DNA from: Chara braunii
Lineage: Eukaryota > Streptophyta > Charophyceae > Charales > Characeae
Direction: 5' to 3'
DNA: 43,602 nucleotides
Assembly: GCA_003427395.1 (NCBI GenBank)
Contig: BFEA01000098.1
Coordinates: 397,541 to 441,142, forward strand
The notes beneath the pieces are model-generated. The model did no database searches and was not told where the DNA came from. It worked only from the letters and a program-made list of their open reading frames with translations. The first letter of the stretch is position 1. The number at the start of each line of letters is the position of its first letter. Both the position numbers and the translations under genes were made by a program. Shown here piece by piece: positions 1-10,400 of the stretch.

Positions 1-5
1 CGCTA

Positions 6-114
<109 letters not shown>

Positions 115-311
115 TGCGCACACACATATGCTTTGTTTGTGAACATCCACTCCACAGCCTTTCACGCTTCTCATCACATACACAAAAGACAAAAATTATG
201 GTGATGTATTTTTCCGTGTACAGGTGGAAAATACATTCTCATTTTCCACATTTGGTGAGGTGGGGCAACGCCCAAGAATGGGCATTGAATTTCCCGAAGC
301 ATTGAAAAAAA

Positions 312-359
<48 letters not shown>
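312..359. repeat. (AAT)n trinucleotide microsatellite
   Basis: Uninterrupted AAT/ATA repeat of about 16 units. On the minus strand it reads as poly-Ile, poly-Tyr or poly-Leu, which is not a real protein. Confidence 0.96.
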
Positions 360-429
360 GGTAAAAATAAAAGCAAAAGGAAGTTGGGATTTGGGGGATA
401 GATGGCACCCCCTCGGTGTTGAGCGCATC

Positions 430-450
430 GGTCCCGCGCAAGGCGGGACC
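430..450. other. GC-rich perfect hairpin
   Basis: GGTCCCGC (430-437) and GCGGGACC (443-450) form an 8-bp perfect stem around a 5-base loop. It lies upstream of the LINE copy and could belong to its 5' UTR; no function is proven. The rest of 360-630 shows no gene. Confidence 0.5.
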
Positions 451-630
451 CTCCCGGCCGCGTCACGCAAGAGTTGGTCTACTCGCGGTACTTAAATGGA
501 GCTTCTGGTTTTATCACGGGGATTCTCTGTTCGCTATTCGTTCCCAGAATTCCATCGTTTTCGCCTTTAATTGGTCGTCCGAGAGCTTGGCGGATTGTTT
601 CTGATTTCGTAGCACATCCAGAGTCCCTGG

Positions 631-1937
631 GTGACGACCCCCAGGGACTCGAGTAAGAAACTGAACCAGAAATCGCCATCTCCGGCCAATCAACGGTCAA
701 GCTCAGCGGATCGAGCAGCAACCACATTGGCTCACCTGTCGAGCAGGAAGCTGAGAGGTTGTACGGTAATTAAGAATGATCTGTTCAATACAAAGGATTC
801 AGACGAGGAAGGAATGGAGTCTGTTGTGGGAGTTCGGAAAAATTGAAGTAAATGATAAACTTATCCTCATATCCGTGAGTGAAGGGGAACATCAGGATAT
901 ATCAGGAGAAGAGGATATGGAAGAAAGGAAAAGAGCGAACTCGGAATACTTCTCCCCGAATGAAGGTTCACCTAGAAGTATTGGGGGAAAAAGAAATATA
1001 TAAGCTGAATTCTGACGAGGTGAACGGCAGCCCCATTGCTCGTCTCTTTGCTTCCCCATCCTCTTCCTCCTCACCCCTACTTGGCATTCATCAGAAAGGA
1101 ATGCCTCGTCTGCGGTCCTCTAGCAAATGCCCGAGAATTGAAGGCTTGAAACTGCAAGCAAGGATAGATGAGGAGGAGGGGGAGGGTCAAGGGGAGCGAA
1201 TAGCCCGGAGTTCCCCTCTGAAACGAGGAAGATCCCTGACTGCGAAAACAGCCAAACGGTCACTGGCCTTGGCAGCCCCCATGCGCACTCTTAGTCGAGG
1301 GGATATAAACAAGGCCAAGGGACCAGTTTCGGATTTTCTGGTTCCTATTATCTGTGCTCATGATGGGTTGGCAGCGAGGTTTCTGACAGTGAAAGGGAAA
1401 GATGAATCCCTGTCACTCCCATCTGTAGTGCTGCGAGGTTCCCCCTCCCCGGTAATGGTGTGTAATCTGGTAAAAATACATATTTTGCAAAATCTCGAGG
1501 AGGTTGGTCTCTTGCAGGAACAAAAAAACGGCAAAACAGCTGGTCGAGCTGCCGGATGGGGGCAAACTACGTCTCCTGTTTGCCTTTATGGACTTGATGC
1601 ATATCGTTAATAGTAAAGACAAATGGGATGAACTCAGGTTCTTTTGGGTGGAGGTGGCTCACCTGGCGGCTTCTTCATATTGTTGAATATCAGGCTAGTA
1701 TCAGGATTAACAGCGAAAGTTGTGGCCGATTGGCTCGCCCAGTCAGACAACCGGTTGTCAATTTTGACCTCTTCCTTTGCTAAGACCCTCCAGAAGAGGC
1801 GACTCGGCAAAAATCTCAACAATGTGATAGGAGATCTCGTCAACCCAGGGAGAAACCCCACCAAAGAAGTAACAGTAGCTGAAAACCGCATCCAACCCGC
1901 CAGCGGCCCAGGCCCCATTGATGGTCCTCCCCAATAG
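631..1937 (+). pseudogene. LINE copy 1 ORF1 (gag-like) remnant
   Basis: The region before the endonuclease reads as coding only in pieces: a Ser/Arg/Lys-rich part (about 631-1400), a short block at 1504-1686 and a last piece at 1644-1937 whose TAG overlaps the ORF2 start. ORF1 of LINEs usually encodes the RNA-binding chaperone of the retrotransposition particle. I cannot point to an intact CCHC knuckle or a named domain here; the role is inferred from position. The block at 1504-1686 (GGKLRLLFAFMDL and following) resembles a small ORF at the same relative place in LINE copy 2 (40286-40579). Several frame changes separate the pieces, so the protein is broken. Confidence 0.65.
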
Positions 1938-4900
1938 GATCAGGCTGGCTAGCTGGAACGTGCATGGACTCGGTGATCAGAATGCAACCTTTAAAAGGGG
2001 AAGATTTACCCGATGGATTCAATCACACAATGTACAGATTGTTGGTCTGCAAGAAACCAAAATTGGTCCAGAAAAAATGGTCGAGATTCAGAATTGGTGG
2101 CCTGGCCCGCAGGTCTGGTCTCCAGCAGATGGGACCAAGGGGGGAGTGGCCATCTTAGTGGATAAAAATTTGGAGGTGGACATTATCAACAGTTGTGCAA
2201 ATTTGGAGGGTAGGTGGGCATGGCTCAAGCTGGCCATGGAGGATGAGGACTGGGCGGTAATGTCGATCTATGCTCCGGTGCACTACGTGGAAAGAATTAT
2301 TTTTTTTGCAGACCTTCCTTAATGGATTTCGGACACTGAGAACTTAATTATTCTAGGGGATTGGAACTGTGTTATGAACCCAGGCCTAGACTCTCCGTCC
2401 TTGGCCCCAATCAGACACAATGCAGTCCTCCTGCACTCCTTCATGGAGGCTCTTAACTTTATTGATGTCTTTAGGACAATGAATCCAGATCTACAAGGCT
2501 TCACATGGCGAGGCCCCTGGCCTCCCAACAGGGCTCCCAGGCCCAAAAGGAGATTGTATCTGATTTTAGCGAGAGGTTGTCCGTGGGACCGTGTTACGAA
2601 ATCAGAAACAATCTTCGCTGACCTATCAGACCACTATCCGCTGTTAATGGACATTACTTCAAAAGACGTAATTGACAGACACGGGCCACCTTTCAGACTG
2701 AACGTTCATATACTAAAAGACCCTAGGATTCCCCAGTGGATTAAGGCACAAATGGAAGATTGGGATTTGGCCCGTGATCTGTTTAGGAGCCAAGAGGACT
2801 GGGTGGACGCTGGTATTGGGATTTTACAGGATGCAATGGTAGAATTTTCAAGGATAAAGGCAGCTGCCAGGAACTGAAAAGAGAAGCAGTTAATTAAGAT
2901 AATTGAGGAAGCAGACTCCCTCTCTGATCTAGATCCGTTCCTTGAATATCATTGGTTCAAGAAGAGAGATGAGGCACTTGCCGAGCTAGAAGAGCTGGAA
3001 ATCACGAAGCAAAGGGACTGGCTAGAATGGCTAAAGATTAAGGGCATCAAGGGACATCACAAAATGAGCAAGGATACGTTTAAAATGTTAATCAGACAAA
3101 AAGCAAAACCCGTGATGCGGGAGCTGGTACACCCATTTGCTATCAATGCCCCACTAGCTACAGACACTGAAAACTTATGCGCCTATGCTATGACATACTT
3201 CCAGGACATAGTGTCCACTAGGAGACCCTTTGATAACTTTGATTCTAACCTCGCGGTCAACTCAATATTCAGGAACCATACATCTATGATACTCTCATCA
3301 GAGGCAAGTAGAGACTTAGATAAACCAATCTCTGCAGAAGAAGTTACCCAGGCGGCAAGACTGATGACCAAGGGTAAATACCTTGGCCCTGATGGATTGC
3401 CCATTGAGTTCTTTCTGTCTGCATGGCATGTTTTTGTGAATTTTTTTTGCAATATATATAATGAATCTATGACTTCGGGCTCCCTCCCGAAAGGGATGGT
3501 GAAAGGAATGATCTCCTTGCTCTACAAGAAAGGAGATAAAAAGGAGGTCAGAAATTGGCGCCCTATATCGGTGTTAAATGTTTCTTATAGGTTATTGGCC
3601 AAAGTACTAGCTTTGAGGCTATCTGTGTTCCTCCCGAACCTTATAGGGAAGGAGCAAGGTGCTTTCGTTAGAGGACGATCAATATTTGACAATATTATGG
3701 CTACGGTACAGGCGTTGGAAATTATTGGACAAGAAAAAAAAGAGGTTGCAATTTTGATGCTTGATATGGGGAAAGCTTATGACAAGGTCGGGTGGGCCTT
3801 TGTCAATGCCTCCCTTGTGAATATAGGTTTTGGCCCTCAGTTCTGTGGACGGGTCAAGGTCATGTATGCTAGGGCAACAACATCGGTCTTCGTCAATGGT
3901 CGACAATCGGAGGATTTTTACCTGACGCGGTCATTAAACCACCAGTACCTTTGCCGCTTGGAAAATAGCGGGCCTCGGGTAGGTGTCCGACCTTTGCAGC
4001 GGCCGAAACGAGACGACGGCCGCCGATCAGATTTATCAACGGTAGTCGTCGTCGGGCCTGACCTCCGAAAATTCAGGCGCTTGGAAAAACTGTCAGTTTT
4101 TCCTATTTTCCCACGCGGGAAAGGTATTAGTGGTTTAAGACAAGGATGCCCCCTGGCACCACTAATTTTTGTAATTCAACTGGAGGTACTCCTAGCTAAT
4201 ATCAGGTCAAATCAATCAATTGTAGGACTCCAACTGTCGCCTACTGTCCATTGGAAGGGAGGGGCAATAGCTGACGACCTAACGGTAGCCTGTGAAAACA
4301 GAGCAGAGAGCTTGAATGAACTGAGATCTGTGATAGAAGAATACTGTGTACTATCTGAAGCCTCGGTAAACTGGGATAAGTCAGTCTATTTCTTACCCCT
4401 ACCCAATGAACTGTGTGTTGATTGGGGCCTGTGCCAGGTTCCAGCTAATTCATCCGACAATTTTTTGGGAGTGCATGTATCCTTGGCTGATTGTGGGAAT
4501 GTACAGGATAATCTATTAGTGGAAAAAGTTTTGGCCAGAATTGCGAATTGGAAAAGGCGTACCCATCTGTCCCTTTTCGGCAGGTCCCTCGTCCTGTCAT
4601 CAACAGCCTTCTCATTGTTGTGGTTCCCTCTCACAATCCATTTGCTGGGGACGACCGCTTACAAGAGAATAAAAGGAGCAGCTCCATGATATCTGAGGAA
4701 ACTGGATGCCACTGAAGAACAAAGACCCAGAATGGTAGAGAGGTGGCCTCCTATCTGGGAGTAGCAAAGCAATTCAGGGTGGAACCACTGGCTGTGGGAT
4801 GGGAAGGACAAACAGGCTTTACCCCACTTGCTCAGTATAATCCGAAGGTGGGTGTAATGAGCCAACAAGACAAGCTGAAGAAAACTGCTACTTCTCTGGC

Positions 4901-5534
4901 CCGGCAGCGAGCAGACTCCCAACAAATGGGAGGGGTCACTGATCAGGGCCTGTGAAATTTTTGGAAAGCCCTCAGAAAGATCCCAGCCCAAAAACACGCT
5001 AGCATAATGTGGTTTCAGTCTCTGTTGGTGACAGCCACAACAATTTGGTTATCCTCAAAAGGAATGGAGATTCCCTCGACTTGCCTAAGCTGCAACTGGG
5101 CCGGGGAAAACGCGATCCACCTATGGTTATACTGCCCGCGGGCAGCCGAGCTACTTAAGTGGTGGAAGGTTCACTGGAGGAGATTTTCAAGAGGGACACT
5201 AGAGTGGTCGGACCCCTGGATGCTTACAGGCATACTTCCGCAGGGGTTCCACTACTCAGGAGATTGGGGCTACATAGCTCTATGTTGCAGAGGGGTATTA
5301 ATGAAGGTTATTTGAAAGGTCAGAAACGCGAAGGTTTTCAGAGGTGAAGAACCCCCCCTACAGCAGCAGCAACAACAAGTCGGACAGGGGATCAGAAGGA
5401 TAATACGAGCAGATGGCCTAAGCAAGAGCATTATCAGACTTCAAAAAACTTGGGCCAAGGAGGGCAGACTGACATCCTTCAATGCTGAAGGAAAGCTAGA
5501 AATTTGCAAATGGTTGCCAGACACCCAAGATTGA
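1921..5534 (+). pseudogene. LINE copy 1 ORF2: endonuclease / reverse transcriptase / zf-RVT
   Basis: ORF2 nicks target DNA and reverse-transcribes the element RNA. From ATG 1921 one frame runs to 4689 interrupted only by TAA 2320 and TGA 2875. Endonuclease motifs: SWNVHG (about residue 11), LQETK, GDWN (2356-2367) and SDH (2626-2634). In the RRLDxxL motif the Asp is Tyr (codon TAT 2557), which should damage the endonuclease. Reverse transcriptase motifs: WRPIS, GFVRGRS-like block, LDMGKAYDKV (3760 on), LRQGCPLAP (split by a MITE at 3938-4134) and IADD (4267-4278; family usually F/YADD). After a frameshift near 4690-4740 the third frame continues with TGA at 4953 and 5313, a CX2CX8HX4C finger (5082-5135) and a terminal TGA at 5532. 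Four of the five in-frame stops are TGA, consistent with C-to-T decay of CGA codons. Confidence 0.92.
3938..4134. mobile_element. 197-bp MITE with TTAA target duplication inside the reverse transcriptase
   Basis: The element is bounded by TTAA at 3934-3937 and 4135-4138. Its ends are inverted copies: left ACCACCAGTACCTTTGCCGC, right (complement) ACCACTAATACCTTTCCCGC, with similarity continuing to about 30 bp. Removing the element and one TTAA restores the conserved motif TRSLRQGCPLAP. Insert plus TSD is 201 bp, a multiple of three, and the insert has no stop in the ORF2 frame, so it adds 67 codons without breaking the frame. TTAA targets are used by piggyBac and Kolobok transposases; which one mobilised this element cannot be told. 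No transposase is encoded. Confidence 0.9.
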
Positions 5535-5735
5535 TAAGGCCAGGGAGTAAAAATAACTGAGAATTTAAGGCTGGATCTTAAAAGAGTTCTCTGATTCCTC
5601 TGATGGTAGAGTACAATCGTACCCCAAGGAGGAGGATATTTGATCGAATTAAATTTAGTACCTCCTGGCTGCATAGGCAATCTTTTTTGCATGTGCCATA
5701 ACGTTTATTTGGGAAGCCTTTTTATGAATTAGTAA

Positions 5736-5760
5736 GGGACGTTGGACCCGGTTTCCAGCA
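5736..5760 (+). repeat. Family S retroposon head, copy a (partial)
   Basis: Matches the recurring head GGGACGYTGGACCCGRTTTC followed by CAGCA. The hairpin is kept, but downstream sequence diverges from other copies. It lies in or just after the 3' UTR of LINE copy 1. Confidence 0.7.
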
Positions 5761-7612
5761 GTAGAAGGCTAAAGCTAGAATGGTTGGTGGGTCTTCGAGC
5801 TAAGCTCGTAAGCGAAACTGGCTGAGGCTGCCAGGATAACTCCGGGTCGAATTGTGAGGTCCCCGGCCTCGTCCCAAGTTTTTTTTTTAATAATATAAAT
5901 CGAAGCTTTCCAAAAATAAAAAATTAAAAAAAAATGAAATTTTTGCAGCCGCTCCAGCCGAGTGTGCCCCTACGACAGGATAAGGCCTACGCAAGGTATA
6001 ACTTTACCTCCACCTGGGGGAGTTGTCACCTCCCTTCGGTGGGTGTATCCCCGCCAAGCTATCGGTCCACGGTACAAAAGTTAATCAGTTACAATCACAG
6101 AGGTGGGTCGGTCGAGGGCGTTTCTCGTACGATGTAACATAGGAAATACATGCGGTTTCACGCCTCTATCGGACCCGCACGTGAACCGGCGCTTTTGGGG
6201 GGCTGAAGTCCCAAAGCGCGACTCGTCATTGGTCGACTAGGACGCATTACACTCACCATGCGCTACACCACGGTTTAAAACATAAAATTAAAAACACACT
6301 CAAACAACCCAATAAACGCTGAACCTTTTAGTCCCTTCAGTATACAACCCATAACCTTCCGACACAAAAATCGGTTACGCGACACGCGCGAGACTAGTAT
6401 AAAACCGTGAGGTCGTAGGACCTTTTCATATCGACTAGCAATGCAAGTTTGCGCAAGCAGTCGCAATGATGGCGTAATATGCAGTACCCATAATTACATG
6501 GTCTTCGATAACCTCGAACTTAAAGGTCGCTTTCGACACTCAAGTGTCGGTTGACACGCGCTTTGAGGGGTTAATCTCTCGATGCTAGACAACCGCCAAG
6601 TGCGGTTGATAACCACGTTCTCTTCTGCACCCTGCAGAGAGTGGGTGGTACACAGGTTCATACCTATGATGGCAATCGTCTCTATCGCCCTGGAGACCAG
6701 CTCCATCATCCAGGACCTGAAGAGAAATCAAGGGGTTTGACTTAGACGACTGCCACAAACTACAATGTTCAACTATAAAAACTCTCAAAAGTAAAGGATA
6801 AAAGAGAATCTCTCTTTTCTTTTGAAACATAATGATCTGTTTAATTCTTATGCGCGGTTGTGGTAGACCGAGCGAACGCTCAAGGTATACGTAGGTACAT
6901 GTATTAAAAAAAAGAAAAGTTTATAATACGGGACGATCACTTCTCACAATCACAGTGGAACTCCTCTCAGCCATATATATATGTGCGATCGCAAACATTC
7001 AAATCCAAAGTCCAAACCACAAACATACGTACAATCACGTCAAAGATTCAATCAAAGTCAATGCACTACACAGGGTCAACTTCAACCATTTCTGTGTTCA
7101 TACGCATTGCTTTAACTATACAAGCCTCAACCTTTGTCCAACCTTCCATAAATAAAGCACACAGTATCTTTGTTCAATGGTCATTTAATAAAGTATGAGA
7201 GAAAATTCAATGAAACAATTCAAACCACAGGGCCAAAGTCTTTAGTTTGAGTTGACAAGAGTGAATTGAAGTTGAATCGTAAACCGACGAATCAGCAACC
7301 GACCTGTTATCAGTGCTAACAGAATATGATCATCGTGGGATTAAGTTGAGTCTAGTCCAAATCTTGAATTGAATCAATCAAAGAAAGACTTGGAACATAA
7401 GATATGTCAACGCCCAAGGTTACCTATCAGTGTATGGGGAATAAACCTTCATAGTGCATTCTCACTTCGTATTCTCCTAATAACTAAGCCTAAGTCTACC
7501 TCTAAGTCGGTGCCCAAAGAAAGGTAGACCCATGGCAGAATCTCCTCTATGCAGGGTGGATTGCCAGAATCACCACCTGTCAAAATGTAATCTATCTCCT
7601 TTAAATTAAGAA
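5761..7612. other. No gene recognised; mixed composition
   Basis: 5770-6260 is relatively GC-rich with T-rich and A-rich patches near 5880-5935; 6260-7612 becomes AT-rich. The few open frames are short and match no family I know. No RNA gene, TIR or tandem repeat was found by eye. Confidence 0.5.
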
Positions 7613-8170
7613 ACTTTTGGCAGCGCTTCCCGTAGGAAAAATGTCTTTTATAATTTATACCAGCTCCAATATGAAAACTGAAATAATCTCTAACTCTAGA
7701 AACTCAAATTTTATCTAACTACATGAATTAGCAAAAATTTGGACAGCATCTTCTTTAAAGAAGTAGACTTCTCAAATTTATCCTAAGTCAGATATGAAAT
7801 CAAACATAAGACTTCAAGTTGAGTTCTATCAAGACAAAATTTAATTAACTCCTTAAATTTATATAAATTTCAACAGCACTTCGTGTAGGAGAAGTAGCTT
7901 TCCAAAATTTATATAAAACTAAATACTATATCTGAAAATAATCCCGACTTCCCAAAGTCAAATTTTGTCTAACTCCTTGAATTAGTAAAAACTTGGGCAA
8001 CACTCTCCCTAGAAAAAAAAAACTTTCTAAATTTTTACTAAGTCAGATGTACAACTTAGACAAAAGTTGAAACTTTGAAGGTCATATTTTACTAACTCCT
8101 TGGTTTTGTAGAAATTTCGGCACCGCTTCTCGTAGAGAAAGTAACTGATCAAAATTTATGCAAAGCCACA
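7613..8170. repeat. Diverged tandem repeat, period about 121-130 bp, five units
   Basis: Units start near 7613, 7734, 7864, 7988 and 8109. Each begins with an AAATTT(C/G)GGCA-like box, then a CTTC..GTAG(A/G)AAAG box, then CAAATTTAT and often AAGTCAGATAT. Divergence between units is high, so it is an old minisatellite array. No coding sense was found in either strand. Confidence 0.75.
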
Positions 8171-8448
8171 TATAACACATGATCCCAAAAAATGTAAGAA
8201 TTGACCTAAGTAAAAGAATTAACCAAAAAAATGTAGAAATCAAACTAACTCCTACAACTCTAGCACATGCCAAACAACTAAAACGACTACCTGTTAACCT
8301 GAAATTTAGACTAAGTAGTGATCTCACTCAGACACATATAAGGTCAAACCACAATGGTAAGTATTCTCACTCATTCTCAAATCAATTCAGATAAGATAGT
8401 TCATTAAACCCTAAAATGATTTATCCCCTATACCCAACTTACATATGA

Positions 8449-9215
8449 CATGTTGTTATACCATTCTGCTTAGAAACAATGTCTAACATGCCTTAAGATA
8501 TACACGAACAAGTTGCACAATTACTTTTTTTTTCTTTTGGGCATATGACTAGACCATTCTGCCTAGAAACAATGTTTAGTCGCCCTGAACTGTTTAATAT
8601 CTAAAGTTTGACATTTTTTTACTTATTCTTAGGAAGAAAGGAAAATATGGGTAGGGGACTGAGGCATTTTGTTTAGAAACAATGCTCAACTTGTCCAAAT
8701 TACTTTCAGTTATACTTTGTAATTTTCCTTCTCTTCTTAATAATATGGCTTAACGTTGTACTATTCTGCTTAGAAACAATGTTTAGCTATTAGTTCACAT
8801 GCAAATATAGATAAAATATTTTATGTTATACTTAGTTTATACTTATTTACGTGGCTTCAGGTTAAACTATAGGAGTCTGTTTAGAAACAATGCTTAGCCT
8901 TCCACAAAAAATCCTCTCTCACAAATAAAAGAGAAAGCCGAATTATTCTGCTTAAAACCAATGTCTGACTCATCTTAAATCACTAGAAACATGAAGTTTG
9001 ATCCCTTAACCCAACTTCAGTCAGAAACCCCAAAAGAAAAAGACAGACTAAACCATTCTGCTTAGAAACAATGCTTGGTCCCCAAAAATAAGTAAGACAA
9101 ACCCTCATAAATAAACACAACAACCAGGTCATTTTGTTTAGAAACAATATTTGGTCTTTAAAAAAAGAGTCAAATAAATATAGCTTTGGGTCATTCTGCT
9201 TAGAAGGAATGCCCA
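8449..9215. repeat. Nine-copy array of constant-core, variable-arm hairpins
   Basis: The core CATTCTGCTTAGAAACAATG or a close variant occurs at about 8462, 8555, 8665, 8762, 8876, 8945, 9054, 9130 and 9192, spaced 60-115 bp. The bases outside the core differ between copies but are largely complementary within a copy: CATGTT/AACATG (copy 1), GACTA/TAGTC (copy 2), TGAG/CTCA (copy 3), GACTAAACC against GGTC (copy 7), TGGG/CCCA (copy 9). Copies 4 and 5 pair with one mismatch and G-T wobbles; copy 6 pairs poorly. Sequence between copies is AT-rich and unrelated. No coding frame explains the pattern. Confidence 0.85.
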
Positions 9216-9819
9216 GTTCTTGGTTGACCCGGTCAAACGCATGCAAACTGTCTTCCTTCCACCTTTCCCCCAGTTCATCCCTTAGTATGCTTTCAGTCAA
9301 AATAAGAAGAAACTTAAGTTTTACACACGTGTTCCTTTCATTCATTCTGATTGAGTCATGAAAACAAATAAAGTCATAGGGGAACACATACATAGAACAA
9401 TTAAACTATAGGGAACTTGAAATAGTCAAACAAGGGTGTAGTGGGTTCATACAGTCAGAAGAAGATATACATGACAATTCCTTGCTTCCAGAACCTCGCC
9501 TAGGTTCCGGCAGAGCTCCCGCAATCAGTCAGGCAACCTCTCACAGAGGCCTTGGCACTGATTATGGGTTACAATCCCGCTTGCCGCCTTCTGATCAGAA
9601 CCAGTAAACTAGACTTGGAGTAAGAAGGGTAGAAGGAGAAATTTCAGACACTCAAATACGAGAGGGGTACGCTCAGACTCCCGTGAGAAGACCTTGGTTC
9701 CTTGACGCGCCTGAGGGCCCCGCAATAGCGGCTAGAATGCGCAGCGACCTGGTTAAATTGAAGTAAACCATCAGCCATCGACCCCATGGCGACTCTCCTA
9801 CTCGCGTCAAAGATCCTCC
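9216..9819. other. No gene recognised
   Basis: Begins with the short palindrome TTGACCCGGTCAA (about 9222) and is otherwise unremarkable. The longer frame at 8983-9393 on the minus strand overlaps the hairpin array and has no recognisable domain. Confidence 0.5.
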
Positions 9820-10400
9820 TTCAACTATTTTAGCCCTTCCGCAAGCTCGTGACCTGATAGATACTTGGTCACAGGTAGACCCGCAATCGCATGACTCACC
9901 TCCTACTGTTTCGTCCAGTAGCAACTAGCAACTAGGTATGCGTCATGCAGCTGGCCTGTTGCTGCTTCGACCAGTAGGATGAATAATGTGTTGGTCAACA
10001 GGTAAGTATATACTCACTGCAACCGATCTCCTTGCGTATGAAGGTTGATAGGATGGGCGACAATCTGGCCAATAGGCAGGTCTATAGTCCCACAACTGGA
10101 TTCACGCTACTTCGTACAATAGGATACGTAGCGTACCAACCAGCAGACAAGTCTTTAGGGCCGCAACTTGCTCCTCAGCTCTGTACTCCGGTCGGCTACA
10201 CCATCCAACAGGTAGATCCCCTTTGTGACCTATCTTTCTCCGCTTCGACCAGATAGGTTGTGCCGCAGGTACCAGGTAAGTCCGCAACCTCTAGGAATCT
10301 TGCCTTGCTCCTTTGCTACATCAACTAATAGGCGAACGGTCCATCAATCTGTGGGTAAGTCTTCCGACCTTTCCCCTCTCTACCTACAATCTTCGGTTTG
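9820..10400. repeat. Degenerate tandem repeat, period about 57-76 bp
   Basis: A (C/G)TTCG(A/T)CCA(G)TAGG-like box recurs near 9909, 9966, 10035, 10109, 10243 and 10314, each followed 25-40 bp later by CAACAGGTA, CCAGGTAAGT or similar. Units are strongly diverged. The repeated AGGTAAG boxes look like splice donors but more likely reflect the repeat unit. It lies upstream of rRNA-like fragments, so an old rDNA spacer is possible but unproven. Confidence 0.5.

Larger units (their letters stand above)
631..5935 (+). mobile_element. LINE copy 1 (plant L1-like non-LTR retrotransposon), decayed
   Basis: Two-ORF LINE in plus orientation: degenerate ORF1 (631-1937), then ORF2 (1921-5534) with an APE-type endonuclease, reverse transcriptase and a C-terminal zf-RVT-like finger. 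The ORFs overlap by 17 nt at 1921-1937, in different frames. The 3' UTR runs from 5535; A-rich sequence at about 5915-5935 may be the tail, but the true 3' end is uncertain because a family S head (5736) and a T-rich tract (5880-5889) lie before it. The 5' end is also not defined and may reach back to about 360. Related to the second LINE at 38.5-42.2 kb. Stop codons and frameshifts make it non-autonomous now. Confidence 0.9.

Noticed and set aside
1921-5534. Reassigned TGA codon or programmed readthrough
   Set aside because: TAA and TAG stops and frameshifts also occur, in both LINE copies, so simple decay explains them better.
5727-5890. Family S derived from the 3' end of LINE copy 1
   Set aside because: Only the 25-bp head matches near the LINE 3' UTR; the bodies and tails do not, so a LINE-SINE partnership is not supported by this copy.
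8449-9215. CRISPR-like array
   Set aside because: Repeats are regularly shaped but spacers vary from 40 to 95 bp, the repeat arms change, and the genome is eukaryotic with no cas genes.
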